Assembly: GCA_002309615.1 (NCBI GenBank)
Contig: DBXT01000056.1
Coordinates: 20,840-84,839, forward strand
Length of the DNA stretch: 64,000 bases
Direction: 5' to 3'
Origin: Bacteroidales bacterium UBA1205
GTDB taxonomy: Bacteria; Bacteroidota; Bacteroidia; Bacteroidales; WCHB1-69
Shown here: piece by piece, positions 9,967 through 18,938 of the stretch
Position numbering within the stretch: position 1 is the first letter of the stretch
How the letters are laid out: each line of letters begins with the position of its first letter
Program-made: the position numbers and the translations under genes
Notes under the pieces: generated by a model
Database searches by the model: none
Told to the model about the DNA's origin: nothing
Seen by the model: the letters and a program-made list of their open reading frames with translations, nothing else

Positions 9967-9974
9967 CAAAGATA
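9967..9974 (-). promoter_or_regulatory. -7 box for the DUF6913-like/C69/rnz unit
   Basis: The minus strand reads TATCTTTG, preceded by an A-rich tract and TGT. It lies 26 bases before ATG 9941 and inside the longest open frame, so it also decides the start of that gene. Confidence 0.75.
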
Positions 9975-10043
9975 ACATTTTTTCAAATAAATCCGACAAA
10001 ATCGCCGGTTTATTTTTCTGCCATTTTATACACAACTTGTATG

Positions 10044-11870
10044 CTATTGCTGTTCTTTCTTTAATATCATTTCACAATTGCTACAATCAAAATCCAAATC
10101 CAGAACATGCTCTTTATACCGCAATCGCAGTATTTTAGGCAAATTGCGAGCATTTTCGGACGCAAGGCACGCCCCCAATTCATACCGCAAACAATATTTG
10201 GTTCGCATCACTTCCTTGCCTTGAACGGCATGAGTGCATTCCATAGCCATTTCATCCACCACGGCACCTTGTTTTTCATAAAATTCTTTAGCGGAATGAT
10301 TACTCACATTCGCTTTATAATTCAAATGTTCGGTTAGCTCTACATGCATTGTTTTAGGCCGCGGCAGCGGGCGAACATGATTTTTCAGCAACAGTTCCGC
10401 ATGTTTATCAAACAAATTCCTACGGGCATTATTGAGTATGGATATCGGAATGAAATAAATATCCGACAATAGCAAATCCACTTTGGTCACCTCAAATATA
10501 GTTTCACTGCTTTTGCTCAATTGCTTCATCATGCTGTTGCGGGCCATTGCTTCATTTTTTGCCTTTTCAGCTCCTGCTATTGCTATATTTTCCTCGGAGG
10601 TATTGCCCGACTCGTCGGTAAGCAGAATGTGGTAATGCTGCCCGCTGACGGAAACAACAATATTCACTTGTATTTTCCTTGTAGTCCGCTCTCTTTTAAG
10701 CTTGTTTAAAAATGTGATATCATAATTTCTATATACAGGCATTCCTTTTCTCACATCCTGTTCTTTTGACTTGAAAACATGATTGTTTTGCACATTGTTC
10801 ACGCTCATTCCTTCCAATTTTCCTTGTGCATTCACCCAACAAAGCCCGTCCCCGTTAACAATGTTTTCCTGTGTGTCCACATGAAATGCCGTTGAAGTGC
10901 ATCTATCTATTATACCCAAATATTTACCCATGGATTTCGGGGTATTGAAATTGGCTGTTTTTTCTCTATTCCCGTGAATATAATAGGGGGTAAAACCGCG
11001 ATTAAAGGTTTTGCTTTCATCGGGAATAAAATCAAAATACACCTTGCCCAAAGAAGCTTTGGTATATAAATGCGGAAACTGTTCTTGTAAGGCATCCAAC
11101 TGCCGGCGGTACGCACTCACCACGTTGGCAACATAATATTCATCTTTAAGCCTTCCTTCTATTTTAAACGAACGCACACCTGCCGCCGCCATTTCGGCAA
11201 TATATTGCTTACGGTTCATGTCTTTGAGAGACAAATAATGTTGAGGAGGCAATATTCTATTTGCTTTTTCGTCTATCAATTCATATTCCAAACGACACGG
11301 TTGCGCACATGCCCCACGATTGGCACTTCTGTTGCCTATACTATAACTCAAATAACACTGCCCGCTGTAGCACACACACAAAGCACCATGCACAAAACAT
11401 TCTATCTCTATATCGCACGCTTGATGAATGGCTCGAATTTGCTCTAACGACAGTTCGCGTGCCAATATCACACGACTCAACCCCCATTGTTGATAATGTT
11501 TAATTTTTTGTACATCCGCATTATGCATCTGTGTGCTGGCATGTAAAGATACCGGAGGCAGTGGCATGTTTAGCCAAGACACATCTTGTATAATAAACGC
11601 ATCTACTCCTATGTCATACAAAGCATACGCCATTTGGCGTGCTTGTTCCAATTCATTATCATACAATATGGTATTGAGCGTTGTATATACTTTTGCATGA
11701 TACCGGTGTGCATATTGCACCACCTGTTGTATATCTGATAATGTATTGCACGCATTCTGACGAGCACCGAAAGCCGTGCAACCCATATATACGGCATCGG
11801 CTCCATGATTGATAGCTGTTTGAGCCATCAATACATTTTTGGCCGGAGCCAACAATTCCAATGTCTGCAT
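10044..11870 (-). CDS. Peptidase U32 family protein (RlhA/TrhP-like RNA hydroxylase family)
   Basis: A 608-aa U32 protein. Characterised members (E. coli RlhA/YdcP and TrhP/YegQ) hydroxylate rRNA or tRNA; older annotations say collagenase. Visible: N-terminal LELLAPAKN and ADAVYMGCTAFGAR (TIM-barrel start), YTTLNTILYD, HASTQMHN, the U32 signature ECFVHGALCVCYSGQC (residues 157-172) and RGACAQPCR with Cys188 and Cys192, YLSLKDMN, FKIEGRLKDEYYV. A long C-terminal extension (from about residue 290) corresponds to the DUF3656-type region, and it ends with a cysteine cluster (YCLRYELGAC, CSNCE). The length is nearer to RlhA than to the shorter TrhP, but I cannot assign the substrate. It follows the PepSY-like gene by 3 bases. 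Confidence 0.85.
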   Translation of the reverse strand: MQTLELLAPAKNVLMAQTAINHGADAVYMGCTAFGARQNACNTLSDIQQVVQYAHRYHAKVYTTLNTILYDNELEQARQMAYALYDIGVDAFIIQDVSWLNMPLPPVSLHASTQMHNADVQKIKHYQQWGLSRVILARELSLEQIRAIHQACDIEIECFVHGALCVCYSGQCYLSYSIGNRSANRGACAQPCRLEYELIDEKANRILPPQHYLSLKDMNRKQYIAEMAAAGVRSFKIEGRLKDEYYVANVVSAYRRQLDALQEQFPHLYTKASLGKVYFDFIPDESKTFNRGFTPYYIHGNREKTANFNTPKSMGKYLGIIDRCTSTAFHVDTQENIVNGDGLCWVNAQGKLEGMSVNNVQNNHVFKSKEQDVRKGMPVYRNYDITFLNKLKRERTTRKIQVNIVVSVSGQHYHILLTDESGNTSEENIAIAGAEKAKNEAMARNSMMKQLSKSSETIFEVTKVDLLLSDIYFIPISILNNARRNLFDKHAELLLKNHVRPLPRPKTMHVELTEHLNYKANVSNHSAKEFYEKQGAVVDEMAMECTHAVQGKEVMRTKYCLRYELGACLASENARNLPKILRLRYKEHVLDLDFDCSNCEMILKKEQQ

Positions 11871-11873
11871 AGG

Positions 11874-13160
11874 CTATTGCAGCGGTTTGCCGTTTTGCAT
11901 CAAATCCACCTCGTGTGTTGATTTGTCTTTTTTGTTATATATCTCCAAAGTGTAATATGGCTTTACTTCCGGAGCCGATACTTTATAAGCATGCTGAACC
12001 TCTCCTTTGGGATAAGCTGTTTCCGCAGCGGTACGCACTGCGTAAGGAACTTTTGCATAGTCTATTTCATTGCGTGTGTATTGCCATTGGGCATCGCTAT
12101 CATAATATGCCATATTTTTCCCGTATTTATTGTTGAATACGGCTATCCATCCGCCGTCCCATTCTTCCCATTGAGCCGACATTTCCGGATATTGCGATGC
12201 AAAAGCATTTTTAAAGGCATCTGTCACTTCCCGTTTTTCCGGCTTGGCAGCTGCTGCTGTTTGCTCTATTTCTCTAAATTCATCCACCAACTTTAAGAAA
12301 TTTCCGTCGCGGGTAAACCATACGGTGGCATATGGTTGATTGATACCATTGCGTTGGATGATGATTTTGTATATGTTTCCCTCTTCGGCAAATTCTTCTT
12401 CTACAATATAATCCACTTTTTTGAATATGTAATCGGGATAATTTTTGTCCACCCATTTTTGAATACCGTTGGGCAACTCGCTACCGCTGATTTTAGCGGG
12501 ATAGATATCTAATTGTCTGTCGGCTTCAAATTCTTTTTTCAATTTAGCCTCCTCTCGTTGGGCTTTCTTATCCACGTATTCATCGTTTGCTTGTTTTTCT
12601 TCGGGTTCTATAATATTTATCAATTTGCCCGACTTATCCAAATATATTTTGATAGGAGCCGATGTTTTGGCTTGCTTTCCCTCGGTGATATGCACCAAAA
12701 ACTGATTATTTTTATCGCTACGGGTAATTTTATATGCCGCACGCATTTTATATACGGGATAATACAATGCTATGGTTTTATAACATGACGAGAGCAAACT
12801 TTCCGGATCCATGCTCTCGGTGGTGGAAATCCAATATCCCGACTTACCGAACTCCGATTCCGTGGCGTTTTCTTTCATGGTATAACATGCGGTGTATATA
12901 GTATCACCGCTATTGTGCCATGTTACATCGGTAGCCGATGCAAAACGTTTTTTAAAAGTTTTGGCTACTCCTTCCGGTAGTTTATCTGCCGATATTAAGG
13001 TAGGGTCTACCTGTTCCGTAGCATATTTTTTAGCCACTTTTTTCTTTTGTTCATCCGAACCTTTTTGTGCGAATGCACCATTTAATATTACAAATGTGCA
13101 ACACACCACACTCAATATCATTCTCCTATTTATCATATCACGTATCATATTGTTATTCAT
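11874..13160 (-). CDS. Exported PepSY-like (DUF2874-type) repeat protein
   Basis: A 428-aa periplasmic or surface protein of unknown function. The signal peptide ends GAFA-QK; translation may begin at ATG 13160 or at residue 14 (MILSVVCCTF), which gives a cleaner signal sequence. Three or four repeats of the PepSY-like pattern follow, each opening with a short helix and a tryptophan- or tyrosine-rich strand: LPEGVAKTFKKRFASATDVT, LPNGIQKWVDKNYPDY, VTDAFKNAFASQYPEMSAQW, YAVRTAAETAYPKGEVQHAY. Such proteins are frequent in Bacteroidota. It lies between a glycosyltransferase (14 bases upstream) and a U32 protein (3 bases downstream). Confidence 0.75.
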   Translation of the reverse strand: MNNNMIRDMINRRMILSVVCCTFVILNGAFAQKGSDEQKKKVAKKYATEQVDPTLISADKLPEGVAKTFKKRFASATDVTWHNSGDTIYTACYTMKENATESEFGKSGYWISTTESMDPESLLSSCYKTIALYYPVYKMRAAYKITRSDKNNQFLVHITEGKQAKTSAPIKIYLDKSGKLINIIEPEEKQANDEYVDKKAQREEAKLKKEFEADRQLDIYPAKISGSELPNGIQKWVDKNYPDYIFKKVDYIVEEEFAEEGNIYKIIIQRNGINQPYATVWFTRDGNFLKLVDEFREIEQTAAAAKPEKREVTDAFKNAFASQYPEMSAQWEEWDGGWIAVFNNKYGKNMAYYDSDAQWQYTRNEIDYAKVPYAVRTAAETAYPKGEVQHAYKVSAPEVKPYYTLEIYNKKDKSTHEVDLMQNGKPLQ

Positions 13161-13174
13161 TTCGTTTATTTCTA

Positions 13175-14356
13175 TTATTTATGTATATCATTATAGCAAT
13201 CGTTAAACAAGTGCTCCAATATTTTGGTTGTTTCCACCCAATTGTAATGTTGTTTGACAAAGACATTGGCTTGTTGCGATATAGTTTGATATTGCTGCTT
13301 GTCGTGCAAGAGGGTATAGATGGCATCCACATATCCCAACACACTATTGCATACCAATATTTCCTGATGACTCACCGCCTTAATCGGTTCGCTTGCCAAA
13401 GGTGATGTTATACACGGCAAACCCATGGACATAGCCTCCAAAAGTTTGTTTTGCAATCCTGTGCCTAATTCCATAGGTGCCACAAATAATTTTGATTTGG
13501 CATAATATTCACGGATATCATCCACCCAGCCTGTAACCTCTACATATTTACTCCTTAACGACAACACCCGTGAAGAAGGGGTAACTCCACAGAGCACCAC
13601 CCGTATATTCGGCTCTTTTTTCAACAATTGAGGTAAAATTTCTTTTACCAGATATTCACACGCAAAGATATTGGGCGTATACGACATATTACCGGTAAAA
13701 ATGATATCGTATTTTTTCTCCACCGCTTGCGGCATAAAATACTGAGTGTCCACCCCGTTGGGCACTACCACTATTTTATTGCTCATAGGATGTTTAATCA
13801 AATCTCTATCTACCTGAGTAATAATAGTTTTATGGTCAAAATCATTAAACACCTGCGATTCGTAATCTTGTAATCGCTTGTATTCCGACTTATATACCAA
13901 TGCTTTAATACCTTTAGCACGTTTCATCATGCGATACATGCCTTTAGAAAACACATCTTGATAATCCAAAACTTTTTTTTCCGGACGATATCGCACATAT
14001 TCTGCCGTGCGAATAAGTTGGGCATATATCACATCGGGCTTAAGGGCATCCATTTGGGATTGAAAATATTTATACCAATGAGCATTGTAAAAATAACCGC
14101 ATTGCATCGGCATTTTCTTGAAAAAAAATTTGATGACATTGGTTAAAATAGACCACTTTCCGATATTCATCACATGTATTTGCTTGCAATACGATGACAA
14201 AACAGCTATAGCTTGCGGGTGTATTTTTTTGTCATTAAGGGCATACAAATATATCTCGTGCCGTTGCGAAAGCTCTTTTATTTGATTATAGGCTCGCAAT
14301 TTATCACCTTTCTCCAAAGGATATGGTACTCTTGATAATAAAATGGCTATTTTCAA
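13175..14356 (-). CDS. GT4-type glycosyltransferase
   Basis: A 393-aa GT-B fold glycosyltransferase, probably acting on a surface glycan or lipid-linked sugar. The N-terminus (KIAILLSRVPYPLEKGDKLR) resembles the sugar transferases described with PEP-CTERM/exosortase systems; the second domain has VVPNGVDTQYF, IIFTGNMSYTPN, VVLCGVTPSS, VTGWVDDIREYY, and the nucleotide-sugar binding segment APMELGTGLQNKLLEAMSMG with the family's conserved glutamates. No signal peptide or membrane helix, so it is cytoplasmic or peripheral. First gene of a three-gene minus-strand unit with a clear promoter at 14379-14386. Confidence 0.88.
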   Translation of the reverse strand: MKIAILLSRVPYPLEKGDKLRAYNQIKELSQRHEIYLYALNDKKIHPQAIAVLSSYCKQIHVMNIGKWSILTNVIKFFFKKMPMQCGYFYNAHWYKYFQSQMDALKPDVIYAQLIRTAEYVRYRPEKKVLDYQDVFSKGMYRMMKRAKGIKALVYKSEYKRLQDYESQVFNDFDHKTIITQVDRDLIKHPMSNKIVVVPNGVDTQYFMPQAVEKKYDIIFTGNMSYTPNIFACEYLVKEILPQLLKKEPNIRVVLCGVTPSSRVLSLRSKYVEVTGWVDDIREYYAKSKLFVAPMELGTGLQNKLLEAMSMGLPCITSPLASEPIKAVSHQEILVCNSVLGYVDAIYTLLHDKQQYQTISQQANVFVKQHYNWVETTKILEHLFNDCYNDIHK

Positions 14357-14378
14357 AATATTTCTATAATATTGTTTA

Positions 14379-14386
14379 CAAAGGTA
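14379..14386 (-). promoter_or_regulatory. -7 box for the glycosyltransferase unit
   Basis: The minus strand reads TACCTTTG after a T-rich tract, 23 bases before the ATG at 14356. Confidence 0.75.
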
Positions 14387-14672
14387 ACACTTTTTTATGA
14401 TATATGCCCTGTATTCTTACAAAGGCAAAATTACAATATTTTTTTACCAAAATATGCTCATATCATCTCTCTTCTCTTAAAATAAAGGCAAATTTCCTGC
14501 CAAAAAATCGATTTCGCTGTAACACATTTTATTACAAACATATACGATTACCATATTATTTTTGTATTGCAAGAGAACTTCCGTTTTTGAAGGCTGGATA
14601 TGTAGCTTGTAATTCATATAAAATTGTTAAAAAAAAAATAAAACAGGGCTTAAGTCGTTTATAAAAAAAACT
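14387..14672. other. Divergent intergenic space without a gene
   Basis: The space between the glycosyltransferase and parC (14357-14738) holds the two divergent promoters. The stretch between them is AT-rich with A runs near 14629-14641; I see no gene, hairpin or repeat in it. Confidence 0.6.
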
Positions 14673-14680
14673 TACATTTG
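14673..14680 (+). promoter_or_regulatory. -7 box for parC
   Basis: TACATTTG matches TAnnTTTG, follows an A-rich tract, and lies 58 bases before the parC ATG. Confidence 0.6.
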
Positions 14681-14738
14681 TATTTTGTTACCATTACCCG
14701 CTTATTGATAATAAGTATTACTCATTAACAATTAATTT

Positions 14739-17384
14739 ATGGCAGAGGAAGATATTACTATTGACAATAATACCGAAGGAGGTGCTGACAACCACACCGA
14801 CAACATGGGTTTGCAAAAAATATTGCATGTAAACGACATGTTTGAAAATTGGTTTTTGGATTATGCCTCTTATGTCAATTTGGAACGTGCGGTTCCGCAT
14901 ATCACCGACGGGCTCAAACCCGTACAAAGGCGTGTGTTGCACTCCATGAAAGAGCTTGACGACGGACGATATATCAAAGTAGCCACCATAGTAGGAAATA
15001 CCATGAAATATCACCCTCACGGCGATTCTTCTATAGGAGATGCTTTAGTGAATATAGGACAAAAAGAGCTCTTGATAGATTGTCAGGGCAACTGGGGAAA
15101 CATACTCACCGGCGATGGTGCCGCCGCACCTCGTTACATAGAAGCCCGCCTTTCAAAATTTGCATTGGACGTGGTATTCAATCCTAAAATCACCCAATGG
15201 AAATTGTCGTATGACGGCCGCAATAAAGAGCCGGTATGGTTACCGGTGAAATATCCTTTGCTTTTAGCTCAAGGCACCAACGGCATAGGCGTGGGTTTGC
15301 AATCTTACATTTTACCGCACAATTTCAATGAAATCATAGATGCCTCTATAGCCTATTTGCAAGGCAAAGATTTTGTGCTATACCCTGATTTTCTCACAGG
15401 CGGGCTCATTGATGTAAACAATTACCGTGGCGGCCTGCGTGGCGGCAAAATCACGGCAAGGGTCCGTATAGAACAAAACGACAAAAAAGAACTCATCATC
15501 ACCGAAATACCTTTCGGCATCACCTCCATGGACTTAATAGAGAACCTTGAAAAAATGAAAAATGCAGGGAAAATACCTATTAAGAAAATATTGGACCACA
15601 CTTCCGATAAAGTGGAAATTGTATTGCAATTAGAGAACAATGTATCTATAGACCAAACCATAGATGCTCTTTATGCTTTTACCGACTGCCAAAGAAGCAT
15701 TGCCACCAACGCATGCGTGATAGAAAACGATAAACCGGTGTTCGTGGATGTAAACTACATTCTTAAAGCCAGCACCAACAATACCATGGACCTGCTCAAA
15801 CAAGAGTTGGAAATAAGTTTGCAAGAGCTCAACGACCAATGGCATTGGATATCGTTGGAAAAAATATTCTTTGAACAAGGAATATACAAAGAGTTAGAAA
15901 AAGACCAAGATAGTTTTGATGATCAAATCACTTGCATAGAACGAGATTTTGACCCCTACCGTTCTCATTTCAAAACAGAGATAACCCGTGAAGACGTGCT
16001 CAAACTCACAGAAAAACCTGTTCGTAAAATTTCAAAATTTGATATCAAACAAGCAGAAGAAAATCTTGCAGACATAGAATCACAAATAGCCGCTATTACC
16101 GACCAATTGAATCATTTGGTGGAATACACCATACAATATTTTAAAGATATTAAACGAAAATACGGGAAAGGGCGGGAACGCCGCACCGAAATTCGCAATT
16201 TTGACACCATTTCGGTACCTGCAGCCGCTATTGCCAATCAAAAACTTTATGCCGACCTTGAAAAAGGATTTATCGGCACCTCGCTCAAGAAAAACACTTT
16301 CGTATGCGAATGCTCCGATATAGATGAAATTATTGTATTCCGCAGAGATGGTAAATTTATGGTTACCAAAGTGTGCGAGAAAAAGTTTGTAGGTGAAGAC
16401 ATTATACACGTAAACGTGTTCAAACGCAATGACGACCGCACTATTTACAATGTCATTTATAGTCATGGTAAAAACGGCACTGCTTTTGCCAAACGTTTTG
16501 CCGTAGGCGGTATTACGCGAGACAAATTATACGACCTCACCCAAGGTGCCGCCGGTTCAAAGATATTGTATTTTTCTCCTAATGCCAACGGTGAAGCCGA
16601 AATAGTAAAAATAGTTCTCAAACCCAAACCCAAACTCAAAAAAGTCAATTTTGAATACGATTTCAGCACACTCGCCATCAAAGGTCGTAGCTCTATGGGT
16701 AACATCGTATCGCGTAACCCCATTAAAAACATCGGTCTTTATAGAGAAGGCTACTCCACTTTGGGCGACAGAGAAGTATGGTTTGACGACAGCAACAACA
16801 AAATCAATTTTGAAAAACGAGGCTATAAATTAGGAGATTTCTCAGCCAACGACAAAGTGATAGCATTTTATCAAAGCGGCTACTACAAAATCACCGGTTT
16901 TGACAGCAATGTCCACTTTGACGATGAACTGGTAGGCATAGAAAAACTCATTCCCGACAAGCCCATTACCGCTATCTATTTGGAAACAGAAAAGAAAAAA
17001 TATTATATCAAACGTTTCTTACCGGAAATATCCGATAAAAGAGTGGACTTTGTCAACAAAGAAAACAACCAGTCGTTGGAATTGCTCAGCACCAACTATA
17101 TGCCGCAAATAGAGGTGTGCTACTATATTAAAGATAAAAAAGACAAGCAAACCACCATTATTTCACCCCATGAATATGTTGAAATAATGAAACTCAAATC
17201 CAAAGGGAAACGCATAGCCATAGACAACATATTATCATTCAGCGAAACGGACCCCATACCTTATGTGGCACCCGAACAGCCCGCACCGCCTATGGAACAA
17301 ACACCTGAAGGCTCGCAAGCCTCTTTTGATGACGATAACAATCACGATTCCGGCATAGGAGTACAAATGAGTTTGGATATATAA
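14739..17384 (+). CDS. parC: DNA topoisomerase IV subunit A
   Basis: Type IIA topoisomerase subunit that cuts and rejoins DNA to unlink daughter chromosomes. The 881-aa protein has an acidic N-terminal extension, then FLDYASYVNLERAVPHITDG, KPVQRRVLHSM, KYHPHGDSSIGDALV, GNWGNILTGDGAAAPRYIEA with the catalytic Tyr133, and a C-terminal beta-pinwheel region with GxxGAAGSKILYFSPN-type blades. It lacks a clear GyrA box, which with the Bacteroidota-type sequence favours ParC over GyrA. The C-terminus is acidic and glutamine/proline-rich. parE is not in the window. The stop overlaps the start of the next gene (TAATG). Confidence 0.94.
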   Translation: MAEEDITIDNNTEGGADNHTDNMGLQKILHVNDMFENWFLDYASYVNLERAVPHITDGLKPVQRRVLHSMKELDDGRYIKVATIVGNTMKYHPHGDSSIGDALVNIGQKELLIDCQGNWGNILTGDGAAAPRYIEARLSKFALDVVFNPKITQWKLSYDGRNKEPVWLPVKYPLLLAQGTNGIGVGLQSYILPHNFNEIIDASIAYLQGKDFVLYPDFLTGGLIDVNNYRGGLRGGKITARVRIEQNDKKELIITEIPFGITSMDLIENLEKMKNAGKIPIKKILDHTSDKVEIVLQLENNVSIDQTIDALYAFTDCQRSIATNACVIENDKPVFVDVNYILKASTNNTMDLLKQELEISLQELNDQWHWISLEKIFFEQGIYKELEKDQDSFDDQITCIERDFDPYRSHFKTEITREDVLKLTEKPVRKISKFDIKQAEENLADIESQIAAITDQLNHLVEYTIQYFKDIKRKYGKGRERRTEIRNFDTISVPAAAIANQKLYADLEKGFIGTSLKKNTFVCECSDIDEIIVFRRDGKFMVTKVCEKKFVGEDIIHVNVFKRNDDRTIYNVIYSHGKNGTAFAKRFAVGGITRDKLYDLTQGAAGSKILYFSPNANGEAEIVKIVLKPKPKLKKVNFEYDFSTLAIKGRSSMGNIVSRNPIKNIGLYREGYSTLGDREVWFDDSNNKINFEKRGYKLGDFSANDKVIAFYQSGYYKITGFDSNVHFDDELVGIEKLIPDKPITAIYLETEKKKYYIKRFLPEISDKRVDFVNKENNQSLELLSTNYMPQIEVCYYIKDKKDKQTTIISPHEYVEIMKLKSKGKRIAIDNILSFSETDPIPYVAPEQPAPPMEQTPEGSQASFDDDNNHDSGIGVQMSLDI

Positions 17385-18022
17385 TGAAAAAACGGATATT
17401 GCTATTAGTCTTAGTGTGTGTCGCTGCATACACACAAGCCGCAGACCTGACAGGAGTTGCACAAAGTGCAAAAAAAAACAGCAACTATACCATATATTCC
17501 AAACAAAGGTTAGTCCGTGGCGGTATTGACTTCGGATTTGATGTACCTCTTTATCAAAAAGACTTCGGCTCCCGATTCAAAATAAACCAATCCCTTAATT
17601 TTGAAATAGGTGCCTATGCCCGCATAGGGCGACAGTTTTACGGACAAGTGGGCATATATTATTTTATCAATAAATTGCAAGTCACCAACCTCAACACCCA
17701 AGCCGATTCGCCTATAGAATTAGGGCAGCTATATGTACCTGCCCTGTTTGTGTACGGCTTGCCGTGGGGCAACAAAAATATGTTTACCGCCAAAGTAGGC
17801 CTTGCCTATCATGGATTAGTAAAACTCACCAACAATAAAATAGACTTCACCAAAAGTGACATCCGATGTCATAACCTGAATTTTATGATAGGCGCAGGAT
17901 TGGAAATAAGCAATTTTACTTTTAACATCACTTATAAAAAAGCCTTTTTCCCTTTGGGCAAAGCATCCGATAGTCACTACTACCAAGATATGCTTTGCTT
18001 TTCCATAGGAGTGATTATATAA
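17384..18022 (+). CDS. Small outer-membrane beta-barrel protein (PorT-family-like)
   Basis: A 212-aa protein with a signal peptide (MKKRILLLVLVCVAAYTQA) and alternating amphipathic strands ending in aromatic residues (FKINQSLNFEIGAYARIG, FYGQVGIYYFINKLQV, FTAKVGLAYHGLVKL, NFMIGAGLEISNFTFNITYK, MLCFSIGVII). It resembles the small OMP_b-brl / PorT-type barrels common in Bacteroidota; no specific function can be given. Its ATG overlaps the parC stop by one base, so the two are translated from one message. A terminator follows at 18098-18123. Confidence 0.7.
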   Translation: MKKRILLLVLVCVAAYTQAADLTGVAQSAKKNSNYTIYSKQRLVRGGIDFGFDVPLYQKDFGSRFKINQSLNFEIGAYARIGRQFYGQVGIYYFINKLQVTNLNTQADSPIELGQLYVPALFVYGLPWGNKNMFTAKVGLAYHGLVKLTNNKIDFTKSDIRCHNLNFMIGAGLEISNFTFNITYKKAFFPLGKASDSHYYQDMLCFSIGVII

Positions 18023-18097
18023 CAGCATTTTGTAAGCTTGCGTTTGCTATTGCTTTTAGTATCTGTTTTCTATTTATAGCCTAAATTCAATCAAAAA

Positions 18098-18123
18098 AAA
18101 AGAGATTGCTATGCAATCTCTTT
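18098..18123. terminator. Bidirectional terminator between the parC unit and yebC
   Basis: Perfect 11-bp stem AAAGAGATTGC / GCAATCTCTTT with a 3-base loop. On the minus strand a run of T follows, serving yebC; on the plus strand the continuation is TTTATAAATTTTT. Confidence 0.9.
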
Positions 18124-18144
18124 ATAAATTTTTCCTTCTGATTA

Positions 18145-18855
18145 TTACCGCATATTATGGAACACATTGGTAACATCATCGTCTTCTTCCAAGCGTTCTA
18201 TCAATTTTTCCACATCGGCTCTTTGTTCTTCGGTAACTTCTTTGGTATCGTTAGGAATGCGTTCAAATTGGAAAGATTTGATTTCAAATTGATTGTCTTC
18301 CAAATATTTTTGCACGGGGCCAAAAGATTGAAAATCGGCGTATATCATAATATCGCCCTCATCTTCAAACACTTCTTCCACACCGTAATCTATTAACGAC
18401 AATTCCAACTCTTCCAAATCCAAGCCATCTTTGCCGGCAACTTTAAAACTACATTTACGGTCAAACAAGAAATCCAACATACCTTGTGTGCCCAAATTGC
18501 CACCTAATTTATTGAAATAAGAACGGATGTTAGCCACCGTACGCTGATGATTATCGGTAGCGGTTTCTATCACCAAAGCAATGCCGTGAGGGGCATATCC
18601 TTCATATACTATTTCTTTATAATCGGAGGTATCTTTTTCAAAAGCTCTTTTAATGGCACGTTCCACATTTTCTTTCGGCATATTCTCCGAACGTGCATTT
18701 TGAACAAGCAAACGCAAACGAGGATTGGAATCAGGATCGCCTCCTCCTGCTTTTGCTGCCATAGTAATTTCTTTACCCAAACGGGTAAATACTCTTGCCA
18801 TATTTCCCCAACGTTTAAATTTTCTTGCTTTTCTATATTCAAATGCTCTTCCCAT
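18145..18855 (-). CDS. yebC: YebC/PmpR family protein
   Basis: A 236-aa member of the YebC/TACO1 family, described as transcription regulators and, more recently, as helpers of translation through proline stretches. Visible: MGRAFEYRKARKFKRWGNMA, TRLGKEITMAAKAGGGDPDS, NPRLRLLVQNARSENMPKEN, YEGYAPHGIALVIETATDN, and the acidic C-terminal domain. The frame is open upstream to a TTG at 18882, but that extension runs into the -7 box at 18880-18887, so ATG 18855 is the start. Single-gene unit. Confidence 0.94.
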   Translation of the reverse strand: MGRAFEYRKARKFKRWGNMARVFTRLGKEITMAAKAGGGDPDSNPRLRLLVQNARSENMPKENVERAIKRAFEKDTSDYKEIVYEGYAPHGIALVIETATDNHQRTVANIRSYFNKLGGNLGTQGMLDFLFDRKCSFKVAGKDGLDLEELELSLIDYGVEEVFEDEGDIMIYADFQSFGPVQKYLEDNQFEIKSFQFERIPNDTKEVTEEQRADVEKLIERLEEDDDVTNVFHNMR

Positions 18856-18879
18856 ATTACTATTTTTTTTAAAGAATTG

Positions 18880-18887
18880 CAAAAATA
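18880..18887 (-). promoter_or_regulatory. -7 box for yebC
   Basis: The minus strand reads TATTTTTG, 25 bases before ATG 18855. It excludes the longer TTG-initiated frame. Confidence 0.65.
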
Positions 18888-18938
18888 CTAAAAAAATTCA
18901 TACTAAAAAAAGATTATCGATATTTTTTACACACTTGT

